A stretch of DNA of 64,000 nt from positions 682,001 through 746,000 of the forward strand of contig OZ252110.1 in assembly GCA_965248545.1 (NCBI GenBank), in the 5' to 3' direction. The translations under genes were made by a program, and so were the position numbers. Within the stretch, counting starts at the first letter, position 1. Every line of letters starts with the position of its first letter. The stretch is from Alteromonas_E sp965248545 (GTDB lineage Bacteria; Pseudomonadota; Gammaproteobacteria; Enterobacterales; Alteromonadaceae). The notes beneath the pieces are model-generated. The model made no database searches. It saw nothing but the letters and a program-made list of their open reading frames with translations, and had not been told where the DNA came from. Below are positions 1 through 8,868 of the stretch, piece after piece.

Positions 1-56
1 TTACACTGAACCGCACATTGCGTGCGGCTCGTGCTCAATATTGCTTGTAAGTTCAT
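1..56 (-). CDS. ptsN: PtsN, nitrogen-PTS EIIA component (5' end only)
   Basis: Only the first 18 codons are in the window; the gene runs off the left edge. Reading leftwards from the ATG at 54-56 gives a peptide beginning MNLQAILSTSRTQCAVQC with no stop. This resembles the start of EIIA-Ntr proteins, which regulate potassium and nitrogen physiology by accepting phosphate from NPr. Position supports the call: in gammaproteobacteria ptsN follows rpoN and hpf, as here. The identification rests on this short N-terminus plus synteny, so it is an inference, but no other gene is usual at this place. No strong Shine-Dalgarno sequence is visible, so translation may be helped by the upstream hpf message. 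Confidence 0.72.
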   Translation of the reverse strand, partial: MNLQAILSTSRTQCAVQC

Positions 57-76
57 ACTTATTGTTACAACGGGAT

Positions 77-92
77 GCTCACATACGTGAGC
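77..92 (-). repeat. Intercistronic hairpin between hpf and ptsN
   Basis: GCTCAC at 77-82 pairs perfectly with GTGAGC at 87-92 around a four-base loop. It sits between the hpf stop and the ptsN start. No T-run follows on either strand, so it is not an intrinsic terminator; an mRNA-stabilising or processing role is only a guess. Confidence 0.4.
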
Positions 93-101
93 TGGCACAT
101 A

Positions 102-389
102 TTAATGCCGCTTTAGTTTTTCCTTATGCCGGATGACTTGTCGGTCTAACTTATCAACCATGCTATCAATCGCTGCATACATATCGGTGTCTTCAGAAGA
201 AGCAAACACCTCAGCACCACTCAGGTGCATTGTCGCTTCAGCCTTTTGGCTGAGTTTTTCTACATTTAAAATGACATGTACGTTGGAAATATGGTCAAAA
301 TGTCGTTCGAGTTTGGAAAATTTGGTATCGACATAATTGCGAAGAGAATCAGTGATATCGACGTGATGACCGGTTAAGTTAATTTGCAT
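102..389 (-). CDS. hpf: Ribosome hibernation promoting factor HPF (short form)
   Basis: The 95-residue product has the length of the short HPF of E. coli. It begins MQINLTGHHVDITDSLRNYV and ends in a basic tail (RHKEKLKRH), as in the RaiA/HPF family, whose members bind the 30S decoding region and promote 100S dimers in stationary phase. The family's KLERHFDHI segment is at about residues 26-34. The ATG is preceded by GAAGGAAGA, a good ribosome binding site. It follows rpoN by 27 bases and precedes ptsN, the usual order, so it is probably cotranscribed with the lpt-rpoN operon. Confidence 0.95.
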   Translation of the reverse strand: MQINLTGHHVDITDSLRNYVDTKFSKLERHFDHISNVHVILNVEKLSQKAEATMHLSGAEVFASSEDTDMYAAIDSMVDKLDRQVIRHKEKLKRH

Positions 390-416
390 AAATCGTCTTC
401 CTTCTTGTTCGAGCTA

Positions 417-1901
417 TTACAGTAAGCTCTTACGTTGATTGGACGGAGGAATCCCTAAAGATTCACGGTATTTTGCTATCGTTCGCCGAGCCACTTTAAT
501 GCCTTGGTCGGCCAACAATTGAGCAATCTTGCTGTCACTCAATGGTTTACTGGGTTTTTCTGCTGCTACCAGTTTTTTAATTAATGCCCGAATAGCCGTA
601 GAAGAGCATTCGCCTCCACTTTCCGTCGCGACATGACTTGAGAAAAAGTATTTCAACTCGTAAATCCCACGTGGAGTATGCATATACTTTTGCGTCGTCA
701 CGCGTGAAATAGTTGATTCATGCATATCGACCATTTCGGCTACATCATTGAGCACCATTGGTTTCATCATTTCAGGGCCATGCTCAAAGAACCCAATTTG
801 TTGTTGCACGATGCAATTTGCCACTTTCATTAGGGTCTCATTGCGGCTCTCAAGACTTTTAATAAACCACTTAGCCTCTTGCATGTGCGAACGTATAAAC
901 TGTGAGTCACTGCTATTGCGCGCATTGCGGCTCATAGCTGCATATTGCTGATTAATACTTAGTTTAGGCAAACTATCGGGATTTAGCTCAACATTCCAGC
1001 GACCATTTTTTTTACTCACCGAAACATCCGGGATAACGTACTCAGGCTCTTTTGTTATCAGAGCGCTACCGGGTCGCGGGTTTAGTGTTTGCAGCAATCT
1101 CAATGCTTCGCGTAACTCGTCTTCTTTTAGACGACTCTTGCGCATTAAGGTTCGATAATCTTTACTACTAAGAAGGTCGGTGTATTCGACCAAGAGTTGT
1201 TTCGCTTCAGAGAGCCACGGTGTATCAGGTGCAAACTGGTTTAGTTGAACCAACAGACACTCTTGCGGCGATCGAGACCCAGAGCCAATCGGATCAAACA
1301 TCTGAATGCGCTTTATCACACACAGTACTTCATCTTCTTCGATTTGCTCATCGGAAATATCGTCATCATTGACACTAACGAGGATATCCTCAATTGTGCA
1401 GGTCAAATAACCTGATTCATCAATTGAATCGATAATGGCAATCGCGATCGCGCGATCGACCTCGCTGAAGGGGGTGAGATCAACCTGCCACATCAAGTGG
1501 TCTTGGATATTGTCAGTCGTTTCCCCCTGAAAAACATGATCATCATCGCTGCTTGACGACATGGGTGCAGGTGCCGAAGAGGCGCTGTAGTACTCATCCC
1601 AAGTGCTATCGATTGGCAATTCATCAGGTAAATCATTTTTTTCTAATGCATCACCTGACTCAATGCTGTCAGCACTGACAGTTTCAACTTCATTACCCTC
1701 TTTATCTTTACTGTTAAGTGACTCCAAATTTGAGTCATTCTCACTGCCCTCTTCCATTTCAAGAAGTGGGTTAGAATCCAAGGCTTCTTGGATTTCGGTT
1801 TGTAAGTCTAGCGTCGACAATTGCAGCAACTTGATTGCTTGCTGCAACTGCGGGGTCATAGTGAGTTGTTGACTAAACTTTAGTTGTAACGAGGGCTTCA
1901 T
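417..1901 (-). CDS. rpoN: RNA polymerase sigma-54 factor RpoN
   Basis: The 494-residue protein directs RNA polymerase to -24/-12 promoters that need AAA+ activators. The glutamine- and leucine-rich region I (residues 1-50, MKPSLQLKFSQQLTMTPQLQ) is followed by a very acidic stretch at about 50-120 typical of region II. The core-binding and DNA-binding domains follow, with the helix-turn-helix near 385-405 (NDVAEMVDMHESTISR). The diagnostic RpoN box, ARRTIAKYRE, is at 471-480. It lies 72 bases downstream of lptB and just upstream of hpf, the conserved arrangement. No activator gene of the NtrC type is in the window. Confidence 0.98.
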   Translation of the reverse strand: MKPSLQLKFSQQLTMTPQLQQAIKLLQLSTLDLQTEIQEALDSNPLLEMEEGSENDSNLESLNSKDKEGNEVETVSADSIESGDALEKNDLPDELPIDSTWDEYYSASSAPAPMSSSSDDDHVFQGETTDNIQDHLMWQVDLTPFSEVDRAIAIAIIDSIDESGYLTCTIEDILVSVNDDDISDEQIEEDEVLCVIKRIQMFDPIGSGSRSPQECLLVQLNQFAPDTPWLSEAKQLLVEYTDLLSSKDYRTLMRKSRLKEDELREALRLLQTLNPRPGSALITKEPEYVIPDVSVSKKNGRWNVELNPDSLPKLSINQQYAAMSRNARNSSDSQFIRSHMQEAKWFIKSLESRNETLMKVANCIVQQQIGFFEHGPEMMKPMVLNDVAEMVDMHESTISRVTTQKYMHTPRGIYELKYFFSSHVATESGGECSSTAIRALIKKLVAAEKPSKPLSDSKIAQLLADQGIKVARRTIAKYRESLGIPPSNQRKSLL

Positions 1902-1973
1902 TTATTGCTCTTTGTTTCCCACATCATTGATACGATTGGCCTTATGTCGACGGTTAACAACGCTATAGCTTAA

Positions 1974-2699
1974 CTATAGCCTGAATTGCTCCCCTAGGTA
2001 TACATCTCTGACCTTTTGATTAGCCAAAACGTCTTCTGCAGTGCCAGATGCGATCAGTTCTCCGTGACTTACGATATAAGCCTTTTCGCAGACATCCAAT
2101 GTCTCTCTTACATTGTGGTCGGTAATAAGCACACCGATACCTCGTTCACACAAATGCTGAATAATTTTTTTGATGTCATTAACCGAGATTGGATCTACCC
2201 CTGCAAAGGGTTCATCCAATAGAATGAATTGCGGATTAGCCGCCAATGCACGGGCGATTTCTACGCGACGGCGTTCACCACCCGACAAGCTCATCCCCAA
2301 ACTATTGCGAATGTGGTTGATATTAAATTCATCCAATAAAGCATCGGCTTCTTGCTCTCGCTGGAGACTCGAGAGCTCCTTACGCGTCTGCAAAATAGCC
2401 ATGATATTTTCTAGCACCGTAAGCTTGCGAAATATCGATGCCTCTTGTGGTAGATAGCCGATCCCCTGTCGTGCTCGTTCATGCATGGGGAGCAAGGTCA
2501 ATTCTGACTGGTCAATGTATATGCGCCCATGATCCAGCGGAACTAAACCAACAATCATATAAAAGGTTGTCGTTTTGCCTGCCCCATTGGGTCCTAATAG
2601 CCCAACGATTTGACCACTGTCGACACTGACACTGACATCGCGAACGACTTGACGGGATTTGTATGATTTAGCGAGATTTTTTGCGACTAACGTGGCCAT
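1974..2699 (-). CDS. lptB: LPS export ABC transporter ATPase LptB
   Basis: LptB is the cytoplasmic ATPase that powers extraction of lipopolysaccharide by LptFG (both encoded at 28-30 kb). The 241 residues include Walker A GPNGAGKTT (about 36-44), the signature LSGGERRR (138-145) and Walker B FILLDEP (158-164), followed by the family's FAGVDP. Length and motifs match LptB closely. Its ATG shares one base with the stop of lptA (TAATG), so the two are translationally coupled. Confidence 0.98.
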   Translation of the reverse strand: MATLVAKNLAKSYKSRQVVRDVSVSVDSGQIVGLLGPNGAGKTTTFYMIVGLVPLDHGRIYIDQSELTLLPMHERARQGIGYLPQEASIFRKLTVLENIMAILQTRKELSSLQREQEADALLDEFNINHIRNSLGMSLSGGERRRVEIARALAANPQFILLDEPFAGVDPISVNDIKKIIQHLCERGIGVLITDHNVRETLDVCEKAYIVSHGELIASGTAEDVLANQKVRDVYLGEQFRL

Positions 2700-3331
2700 T
2701 ATCGAGGGTCTTCCTCTGACTCAGAGCTCTGTGCTGGTGGATCTTCGTCTTGTTGCTTTTCCTCTGTAGACGGGTCTTCATTTTGCAAATCCCTGAACGT
2801 CTCAGGTCGAAAAACCGTTTTTACACGCGTTTCTTCATCGTCTCCACTTTGCGCCAGCAACTGCTCTTTCTCCATATCAAATTGGATCAAATCACCTTGC
2901 ACCATGCTGGTATCACGAATCAGTTGCGCGTCACCATCAAGCGTTATAGCGCGGGAGACGACTTCGTAAGTAATGACATTGGCTTGCGCTGAAACGCGAC
3001 TGCCGTCATCCATATCCTGAGCATAAATTGCAGGGTTCCCTCTCGCGATGAAAACTTCCTTCCCCTCGCCATCGGTAGCAATAACTTCTACCTCATCTGC
3101 ACGAATCTCCATACTACCTTGGGTGATTCTAACGTCATCTTTGAAGATCGATGTTTTGTTTTTACCATCGAGGAACTGGTTTTTGGAATCAACCGTAATC
3201 GGCTTCTCAAAATCTGATTGCCCAGCCTGAACGATGGCTGAGCTCGTTAACAAGAGTACGATTGCCGCGGGTAATAGCTTTGCGCGAAGGCCTTTTGACC
3301 GGCTTTTTGTTTTTGTTAGGTCTACTTGCAT
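2699..3331 (-). CDS. lptA: Periplasmic LPS bridge protein LptA
   Basis: LptA forms the periplasmic bridge that carries LPS from LptC to LptD. I place the start at the ATG at 3329-3331: it lies one base after the lptC TGA and has GGAAGG about ten bases upstream. A longer frame reaches 3373 but would overlap lptC by 41 bases. From this start there is a signal peptide (hydrophobic core at about 19-33, likely cleavage after IVQA) and then an OstA/LptA beta-jellyroll domain, including DDVRITQGSMEIRADEVEV. The C-terminus has an unusual acidic tail (EEKQQDEDPPAQSSESEEDPR region), longer than in E. coli LptA. Confidence 0.93.
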   Translation of the reverse strand: MQVDLTKTKSRSKGLRAKLLPAAIVLLLTSSAIVQAGQSDFEKPITVDSKNQFLDGKNKTSIFKDDVRITQGSMEIRADEVEVIATDGEGKEVFIARGNPAIYAQDMDDGSRVSAQANVITYEVVSRAITLDGDAQLIRDTSMVQGDLIQFDMEKEQLLAQSGDDEETRVKTVFRPETFRDLQNEDPSTEEKQQDEDPPAQSSESEEDPR

Positions 3332-3332
3332 A

Positions 3333-3905
3333 TCAAGACGCCTTCCGATTCGGGGAATAAATAGTTTGAACATGTTGTTTCAGTTCATATTCTTTGGTGT
3401 GCAAATTGGCATTAAAACCATTGCTTTGGATTTGGTAATCTTGTCCTTTGATGGTTACCGCTTGGTCAGACGTCATAATTTTGGTATCCAAATCAATTTG
3501 TAAAAAATCGGTTGTAATGGTTTTTACGAACGCTTCTTCACTGAGACTTGTAATGATGACGTTTCGTTCCAATTGAATCCTATTGTCGTCGTACAGTGTT
3601 CCTTCATCTGCGGTAACACGCCAGGGCTGCTGGTCGTCTTCCATATAAATCGTATATTGAGGCTGTTTGAAATAAACAAAGCCCAATTGGTCGTAATGTT
3701 CCATTTCACTGGCGAAAATTCGATGGCTTAAAACACCATCTTCGTCATAAAGTGCACTACGCAGGTTGGTAGCTTGGTATGTCGGCTTGGAAATATCATC
3801 GTCTCGACTAATTTGCGGCGACTCTTCTTCCTTTAGCCACGTTGGTATATACGTGGCCAATGCCAAAATGAACAACGCTGAGATACTGTAGCTCAGTCGA
3901 TTCAC
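3333..3905 (-). CDS. lptC: LPS export inner-membrane protein LptC
   Basis: This 190-residue protein has one N-terminal membrane segment (about residues 5-22, SISALFILALATYIPTW) and a periplasmic beta-jellyroll domain containing YDEDGVLSHRIFA and a WRVTADEGTLYDD segment. That is the LptC layout: it anchors the LPS bridge to LptBFG. It overlaps kdsC by four bases upstream (ATG at 3903-3905) and is followed directly by lptA, so kdsC-lptC-lptA-lptB are translationally linked. Sequence conservation in LptC is generally low, but context makes the call firm. Confidence 0.94.
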   Translation of the reverse strand: MNRLSYSISALFILALATYIPTWLKEEESPQISRDDDISKPTYQATNLRSALYDEDGVLSHRIFASEMEHYDQLGFVYFKQPQYTIYMEDDQQPWRVTADEGTLYDDNRIQLERNVIITSLSEEAFVKTITTDFLQIDLDTKIMTSDQAVTIKGQDYQIQSNGFNANLHTKEYELKQHVQTIYSPNRKAS

Positions 3906-4456
3906 ACACTACTCCCTGAAAAATCTTGAAGGGCATTATTCACCTGCAACAGAATATCACACACTTCTCGCACTGCACCAAATCCACCGCGATTATGCGT
4001 TACCCAATCAGCATTTTGTTTTACCAGAGGATGCGCGTCATTTACTGCGATTCCCACCGCTGCAACGTTGAACATACCGATATCTGGCACGTCATCCCCA
4101 ATCGCCGCTACCTGCTCTGGTGTTAGGCCAATTGATTGAATTAAATTCTGTAGCGCCTGAAGCTTATTCTCTTCGCCTTGAATAATATGGTCGACTTGCA
4201 ATGACGCCATCCGATCCGCCACTATTCGGGAATTTCGTCCAGTTATCACAGCCGTTGCGACTCCCGCCTTGCGAATCGCTTTCATACCAAACCCATCTCG
4301 CGTGTGGAACGCCTTCAGTTCTTCACCGCTGTTGCCTAGGTATATTCTACCGTCCGAGAACACGCCATCGACATCGCATACCAATAATCGAATATTGGAC
4401 AATGCCTCGAATATTTGCGCAGGTACTGTGCCATGGAGTGTATCAACTGTGTGCAT
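3902..4456 (-). CDS. kdsC: 3-deoxy-D-manno-octulosonate 8-phosphate phosphatase KdsC
   Basis: KdsC removes the phosphate from Kdo-8-phosphate, the third step in making the Kdo of LPS inner core. The 184-residue length fits the tetrameric C0-type HAD phosphatases. The nucleophile motif DVDGVFSDG begins at residue 28 (Asp28 and Asp30), ITGRNS carries the motif-II Thr, and IGDDVPDIGM carries the metal-binding acids. It starts immediately after the kdsD stop and overlaps lptC. Confidence 0.97.
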   Translation of the reverse strand: MHTVDTLHGTVPAQIFEALSNIRLLVCDVDGVFSDGRIYLGNSGEELKAFHTRDGFGMKAIRKAGVATAVITGRNSRIVADRMASLQVDHIIQGEENKLQALQNLIQSIGLTPEQVAAIGDDVPDIGMFNVAAVGIAVNDAHPLVKQNADWVTHNRGGFGAVREVCDILLQVNNALQDFSGSSV

Positions 4457-5422
4457 TTAAATAACTCCTGCTTTTAATAGCATATGCATGTTAAATGCTC
4501 CGCAAGGCTTGCGCTGCTGATCCAACACAAACAGCGCACTGATTTTATGTTGTTCCATGGTGTTGAGTGCGTTAACCGCCAGGGTGTTTTGGTTGATCGT
4601 AATACCATTGGGTGTCATCACATCACCCACTTGAGTGCTGTGAATATCGATGCGATTATCCAAAATCCTGCGCAAATCGCCGTCAGTAAATATTCCGATC
4701 AGTACGCCATCTTCGTCACAAACGCCGGTCATTCCCAAGCCCTTTTGAGAAATTTCTAGCAGGGCTTGTGTGACGGTCTGCTCGGGTGTCACCAGCGGCA
4801 ATTGTTCACCACTCACCATAATGTCATCAACATTCAGCAGCAGCTTTCGCCCTAAACTTCCGCCGGGATGTGAAAGAGCAAAATCGTCTGAAGTGAATCC
4901 TCGAGCGTCTAACAGCGCTACCGCCAGCGCGTCGCCCATAACCAAAGTCACTGTCGTACTGGTCGTCGGCGCAAGCCCCAAAGAACAAGCTTCTTCGTTG
5001 ACGGCAATGTCGAGCACCACGTCAGCGTTCGTCGCTAGTGTACTCGTCGGATTATTTGTCATCGCGATAATAGGAATCTTTCGCCGCTTAATGACGGGCA
5101 AAATGCTGATCAACTCGCCGGACTCACCACTATTGGAAATCGCGATAAGTACATCATCTTCAGACAACATACCTAAATCACCATGATTAGCCTCGCCAGG
5201 GTGCATAAAGAATGAAGGCGTACCGGTGCTGGCTAGTGTCGCAGCTATTTTGTTTCCTACGTGGCCTGATTTTCCCATGCCACTGACAACAACTTTCCCT
5301 GTGCAGGACAGGCAAATCTCACAGGCTTGCACAAAACTGTCATCAATACGATCGCTCAATGCGCTTAACTCTCGCTGTTCAATCGCGACAACACGTTTTC
5401 CTGAGCTAACAAAATCCGTCAT
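4457..5422 (-). CDS. kdsD: Arabinose-5-phosphate isomerase KdsD
   Basis: KdsD converts ribulose-5-phosphate to arabinose-5-phosphate, the first committed precursor of Kdo. An N-terminal SIS sugar-isomerase domain (about 40-185) contains GMGKSGHVGNKIAATLAS and HPGEANHGDLGML. Two CBS domains follow (about 210-265 and 270-321). The total length of 321 is normal for the family. It is followed without a gap by kdsC and preceded without a gap by yrbG, matching the E. coli yrbG-kdsD-kdsC-lptCAB cluster. Confidence 0.97.
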   Translation of the reverse strand: MTDFVSSGKRVVAIEQRELSALSDRIDDSFVQACEICLSCTGKVVVSGMGKSGHVGNKIAATLASTGTPSFFMHPGEANHGDLGMLSEDDVLIAISNSGESGELISILPVIKRRKIPIIAMTNNPTSTLATNADVVLDIAVNEEACSLGLAPTTSTTVTLVMGDALAVALLDARGFTSDDFALSHPGGSLGRKLLLNVDDIMVSGEQLPLVTPEQTVTQALLEISQKGLGMTGVCDEDGVLIGIFTDGDLRRILDNRIDIHSTQVGDVMTPNGITINQNTLAVNALNTMEQHKISALFVLDQQRKPCGAFNMHMLLKAGVI

Positions 5423-6382
5423 TTATCTTCCAAACAAGTACCATTGATAGACCAGAAACGCTGCAACGAAGCTGGCTGCCTCAAGTCGATTTAAGCGGCG
5501 GCGTCCATACACATCAAAACTATATATGATTAATAAGCCAGTGAAACCCAACATGACAAATATGTCTATCTGTGCCGCATTAGCATCAATCAAGCCTGGT
5601 GATAGTAAACCAGGCATTGCTAAGACCGCTAGTAAATTGAATATGTTAGACCCAACGATATTCCCCAGAGCGAGATCGTGCTCCCCTTTTAATACGCCAG
5701 CAAGACTCGCCGCCAGTTCAGGCAAACTGGTACCGAGCGCAATCACGGTTAATCCAATGACTAACTGACTTACCCCCAAATACATCGCAATATTGACCGC
5801 CGATTCAACAATGAAATGGGCACTTGCCGGCAGCAATACCAAACCTGTTACGATCCACATCCAAGCCATCAGGTCACTTACATCCTTGGGCAGCTCTTGC
5901 TCAGTTTGTTGTTGTATTGGATCGGGGGTTCGAGAGCGGATCGAAAAATAGGCTAATCCAATTATTGTCAGTGCAAATCCAGTTATCAGAATTAAACCTT
6001 CTACTCGACTAATATACTGGTCATAAATGAACCACGAGGCGATTAAGCAAATGACCAACAAAATTGGCATTTCACGTTTGACCGTCTGAGATTGGACGAC
6101 AATCGGCTTAATCATGGCCGTAATACCAAGGACCAAAGCGATATTGGTGATATTTGATCCCAGCGCATTGCCCACTGCGGTATCTCGATTATCCGCAAGC
6201 GAAGCCACTGCCGACACCATAATTTCGGGTGCCGATGATCCCATCGCAACGATAGTCAAACCTATCATCATTGGTGAGACACCACTATTCTTAGCAAGTG
6301 CCGAAGCACCATAAACAAATTTGTCCGCCGCCCAGCTTAATACAGCGACACCGAGGACAAAAATAACGACTTGAAGCAGCAT
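5423..6382 (-). CDS. yrbG: Sodium/calcium exchanger family protein YrbG
   Basis: This is an inner-membrane antiporter-like protein of the CaCA family with about ten membrane segments in two inverted halves. Each half carries an alpha repeat: GSSAPEIMVSAVA and GTSLPELAASLAG. I chose the ATG at 6380-6382 because MLLQVVIFVLGVAVLSWAAD aligns with usual family starts. A TTG at 6437-6439 has a better ribosome binding site (AGGAAG six bases upstream) and would add 19 residues, so the start is open. It is the first gene of the kds/lpt operon. Its transported ion and physiological role are not settled in the family. Confidence 0.92.
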   Translation of the reverse strand: MLLQVVIFVLGVAVLSWAADKFVYGASALAKNSGVSPMMIGLTIVAMGSSAPEIMVSAVASLADNRDTAVGNALGSNITNIALVLGITAMIKPIVVQSQTVKREMPILLVICLIASWFIYDQYISRVEGLILITGFALTIIGLAYFSIRSRTPDPIQQQTEQELPKDVSDLMAWMWIVTGLVLLPASAHFIVESAVNIAMYLGVSQLVIGLTVIALGTSLPELAASLAGVLKGEHDLALGNIVGSNIFNLLAVLAMPGLLSPGLIDANAAQIDIFVMLGFTGLLIIYSFDVYGRRRLNRLEAASFVAAFLVYQWYLFGR

Positions 6383-6792
6383 AAGGAAAAATAATGCGAT
6401 TGCTGTACCATACTTCCGCGAATGATCGCAGAAAATCAACTGACTTCCTAGGCCTTAAGCGCAATCCCGCCGAATAATTTCAATTAAATGAATTATTTGT
6501 AATCGCATTTTTTTAAACCTGCTAGAGAAACTAGCGTAAGAGTAAATGAGAACTATTTAAGTGTTAGCCGGTCTATCCCCTTGAAGGTCGATATACAAAG
6601 TCGCGGGCGAGTCAACGAGAATCACCAACCGATGTACTTGTTTCGAATTTTTTGGATATAACTTGTTACTTTTTAACTTTGCTGATGCAGCTTGAAAACC
6701 GGTAGAATAGCACCACATAGGCTCTTCACCATTTTGGGGTGGCCCCAACGTTTTATTAATGCTCAACACAGCGCATCACGATTAAGGCAATA
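6383..6792. promoter_or_regulatory. Divergent promoter region between the yrbG-lpt and mla operons
   Basis: About 400 bases separate the two divergent envelope operons, and no gene-like frame with good support lies here. An AT-rich 7-bp inverted repeat (AATAATT at 6475-6481, AATTATT at 6493-6499) lies on the yrbG side. On the mla side a weak candidate sigma-70 promoter is TTGCTG at 6679-6684 and TAGAAT at 6703-6708 with an 18-base spacer. Promoters for both operons must lie in or near this stretch, but I cannot place them with confidence. Confidence 0.4.
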
Positions 6793-7593
6793 ATGGACAA
6801 TCTAGTCACGATTAAAAACATGACGTTTAAGCGAGGCGCACGGACGATTTATAATGATATCTCGCTAAACGTACCCAGAGGCAAAATAACTGCCGTGATG
6901 GGCCCGAGCGGAATTGGCAAAACCACTTTGCTAAAATTGATAGGCGGGCAACTTCGGCCAGATAACGGTCAAGTACTCTTTAACGACACCGACGTGCACG
7001 CAGTCTCGCGTGGGCGCTTGTTTGAACTGCGTCGCGATATGAGTATGTTGTTTCAAAGTGGCGCACTGTTCACTGATATTTCGGTGTTCGACAACGTCGC
7101 GTTTCCATTGCGAGAACACACAAAGTTGTCTGAATCAGTCATCCAAACTCTGGTTGCGCTAAAGCTTCAGGCTGTAGGATTGCGCGGAGCGGCTGACCTG
7201 ATGCCAAGTGAACTTTCGGGCGGAATGGCGCGAAGAGCAGCTTTAGCCAGAGCGATCGCACTTGACCCGCAGCTAATCATGTTCGACGAACCCTTTGCGG
7301 GACAAGACCCGATTTCGATGGGCGTCTTGGTCAAACTGATTCGAGCGCTTAACGACTCCCTAGGCGTTACCAGTATCGTGGTGACACACGATGTTACCGA
7401 AGTCCTTACTATTGCGGATTACGTATACATTCTCGCTGAACAGAAAATTATTGGTGAGGGAACGCCCACCGAGATTGTGCAAAGTGATTCAGATTTGGTC
7501 CAGCAGTTCCTGCAAGGTAAAGCCGACGGCCCAGTCCCGTTCCATTTCAATGCCGAAAGCTTGGAAAGCCAGTTGCTGGGGAGGCCGGCATGA
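6793..7593 (+). CDS. mlaF: Phospholipid transport ATPase MlaF
   Basis: MlaF is the cytoplasmic ATPase of the Mla ABC system that keeps the outer-membrane outer leaflet free of phospholipid. The 266 residues include Walker A GPSGIGKTT (37-45), the Mla-type signature LSGGMARRAALARA (141-154) and Walker B LIMFDEPFAGQDP (from 161). The start has AAGG eight bases upstream. Its TGA overlaps the mlaE ATG (ATGA), so translation is coupled. Confidence 0.98.
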   Translation: MDNLVTIKNMTFKRGARTIYNDISLNVPRGKITAVMGPSGIGKTTLLKLIGGQLRPDNGQVLFNDTDVHAVSRGRLFELRRDMSMLFQSGALFTDISVFDNVAFPLREHTKLSESVIQTLVALKLQAVGLRGAADLMPSELSGGMARRAALARAIALDPQLIMFDEPFAGQDPISMGVLVKLIRALNDSLGVTSIVVTHDVTEVLTIADYVYILAEQKIIGEGTPTEIVQSDSDLVQQFLQGKADGPVPFHFNAESLESQLLGRPA

Positions 7594-8369
7594 TTAATTG
7601 GATTGCCAATATAGGCGCCACCACCATTGCACGAGTGGCCGCGACAGGAAGAGCCGGACTGATGTTGTTCGGTGCGATTTTCGCGCTTCCTCAGTTTAAG
7701 AATATCCGCCTGACAATTCATCAAATGTATGTTGTCGGCGTTCAGTCACTGTTAATTATCATCGTGTCAGGCTTATTTATCGGCATGGTAATGGCACTAC
7801 AAGGCTATACTATTTTGGTCGATTATGGCGCGGAAGGCTCATTGGGGCCAATGGTAGCGCTGTCACTACTGCGCGAACTCGGCCCTGTCGTAACGGCATT
7901 GCTGTTTGCCGGTCGTGCGGGTTCGGCACTAACAGCTGAAATAGGCCTGATGAAAGCCACAGAACAGTTGAGCAGTTTAGAAATGATGGCGGTTGACCCA
8001 CTACGCCGCGTAGTCGCTCCGCGTTTCTGGGCAGGGGTTATTGCCATGCCAATGCTCGCACTCATTTTCAGTGCGGTTGGCATTCTCGGAGGCCACTTGG
8101 TTGGCGTTGACTGGCTTGGCGTTGACGCCGGAAGTTATTGGTCAATTATGCAGGCAACCGTGGATTGGAATGAAGACGTCGTCAACGGCATTATCAAAAG
8201 TTTTGTTTTCGCAGTCGTGGTGACATGGATTGCATTGTTCAAAGGGTACGACGCGATTCCGACGTCGGAAGGAATTAGTAAAGCAACGACAGAAACTGTC
8301 GTGTTCAGCTCACTGGCTGTTCTAGGTTTAGACTTTGTGCTAACCGCGTTGATGTTTGGCATTGAGTAG
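7590..8369 (+). CDS. mlaE: Phospholipid transport permease MlaE
   Basis: MlaE is the inner-membrane permease of the Mla complex. The 259-residue protein has about five to six hydrophobic segments and the family's hallmark GLFIGMVMALQG, LRELGPVVTALLFAGRAGSA and EIGLMKATEQL segments. It overlaps mlaF by four bases and is followed after eight bases by mlaD. Confidence 0.98.
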   Translation: MINWIANIGATTIARVAATGRAGLMLFGAIFALPQFKNIRLTIHQMYVVGVQSLLIIIVSGLFIGMVMALQGYTILVDYGAEGSLGPMVALSLLRELGPVVTALLFAGRAGSALTAEIGLMKATEQLSSLEMMAVDPLRRVVAPRFWAGVIAMPMLALIFSAVGILGGHLVGVDWLGVDAGSYWSIMQATVDWNEDVVNGIIKSFVFAVVVTWIALFKGYDAIPTSEGISKATTETVVFSSLAVLGLDFVLTALMFGIE

Positions 8370-8377
8370 GAGAGAAA

Positions 8378-8845
8378 ATGACCACACGTAAATCAGAAAT
8401 ATTGGTGGGAATATTTGTTTTGTTAACGATTGGCGCATTGCTGCTGCTAGGTCTTAAAGTGGCCAACCAAGGTATGCAAGCCAATGGTGAAACGTACATA
8501 TTAAAAGCTAAGTTTGACAATATTGGTGGCTTGAAAGCGCGCTCTGCCGTGAAAGTTGGTGGTGTCACCGTTGGTAGAGTTGAATCCATTGCGCTAGACG
8601 AGGATGATTTTACTCCAGTTGTTACCCTCGCGATCAGCAAAGACTATGACAGTTTTCCTGACACAACGTCAGTGGCCATTTTAACGTCAGGCCTGCTGGG
8701 TGAGCAGTACATTGGCCTACAACCTGGTTTTTCCTTTGGTGATGTGGAAAACCTCGGTGATGGCGACTTTATCGAAGATACGAAATCAGCGTTGGTACTT
8801 GAAGACTTAATTGGTCAGTTTTTATTTAGTCGAGACAGCGAATAA
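8378..8845 (+). CDS. mlaD: Mla MCE-domain lipid-binding protein MlaD
   Basis: MlaD forms a periplasmic hexameric ring, anchored by one N-terminal helix, that passes phospholipid between MlaC and MlaFEB. The 155 residues show the membrane anchor (about 7-28), then the MCE domain with FDNIGGLKARSAVKVGGVTVG and GLLGEQYIGL. The start has GGAGAG upstream. Length and order are as in E. coli. Confidence 0.98.
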   Translation: MTTRKSEILVGIFVLLTIGALLLLGLKVANQGMQANGETYILKAKFDNIGGLKARSAVKVGGVTVGRVESIALDEDDFTPVVTLAISKDYDSFPDTTSVAILTSGLLGEQYIGLQPGFSFGDVENLGDGDFIEDTKSALVLEDLIGQFLFSRDSE

Positions 8846-8868
8846 GCTGTCAGATTCGGAGAATTATT

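Noticed and set aside
3333..3373. Apparent 41-base overlap of lptC and lptA
   Set aside because: It disappears when lptA starts at the internal ATG at 3329-3331, which has a good ribosome binding site and signal peptide.
6557..6769. A 70-codon minus-strand frame in the yrbG-mlaF gap
   Set aside because: No signal, domain or ribosome binding site, and it covers the expected promoter region of the mla operon.
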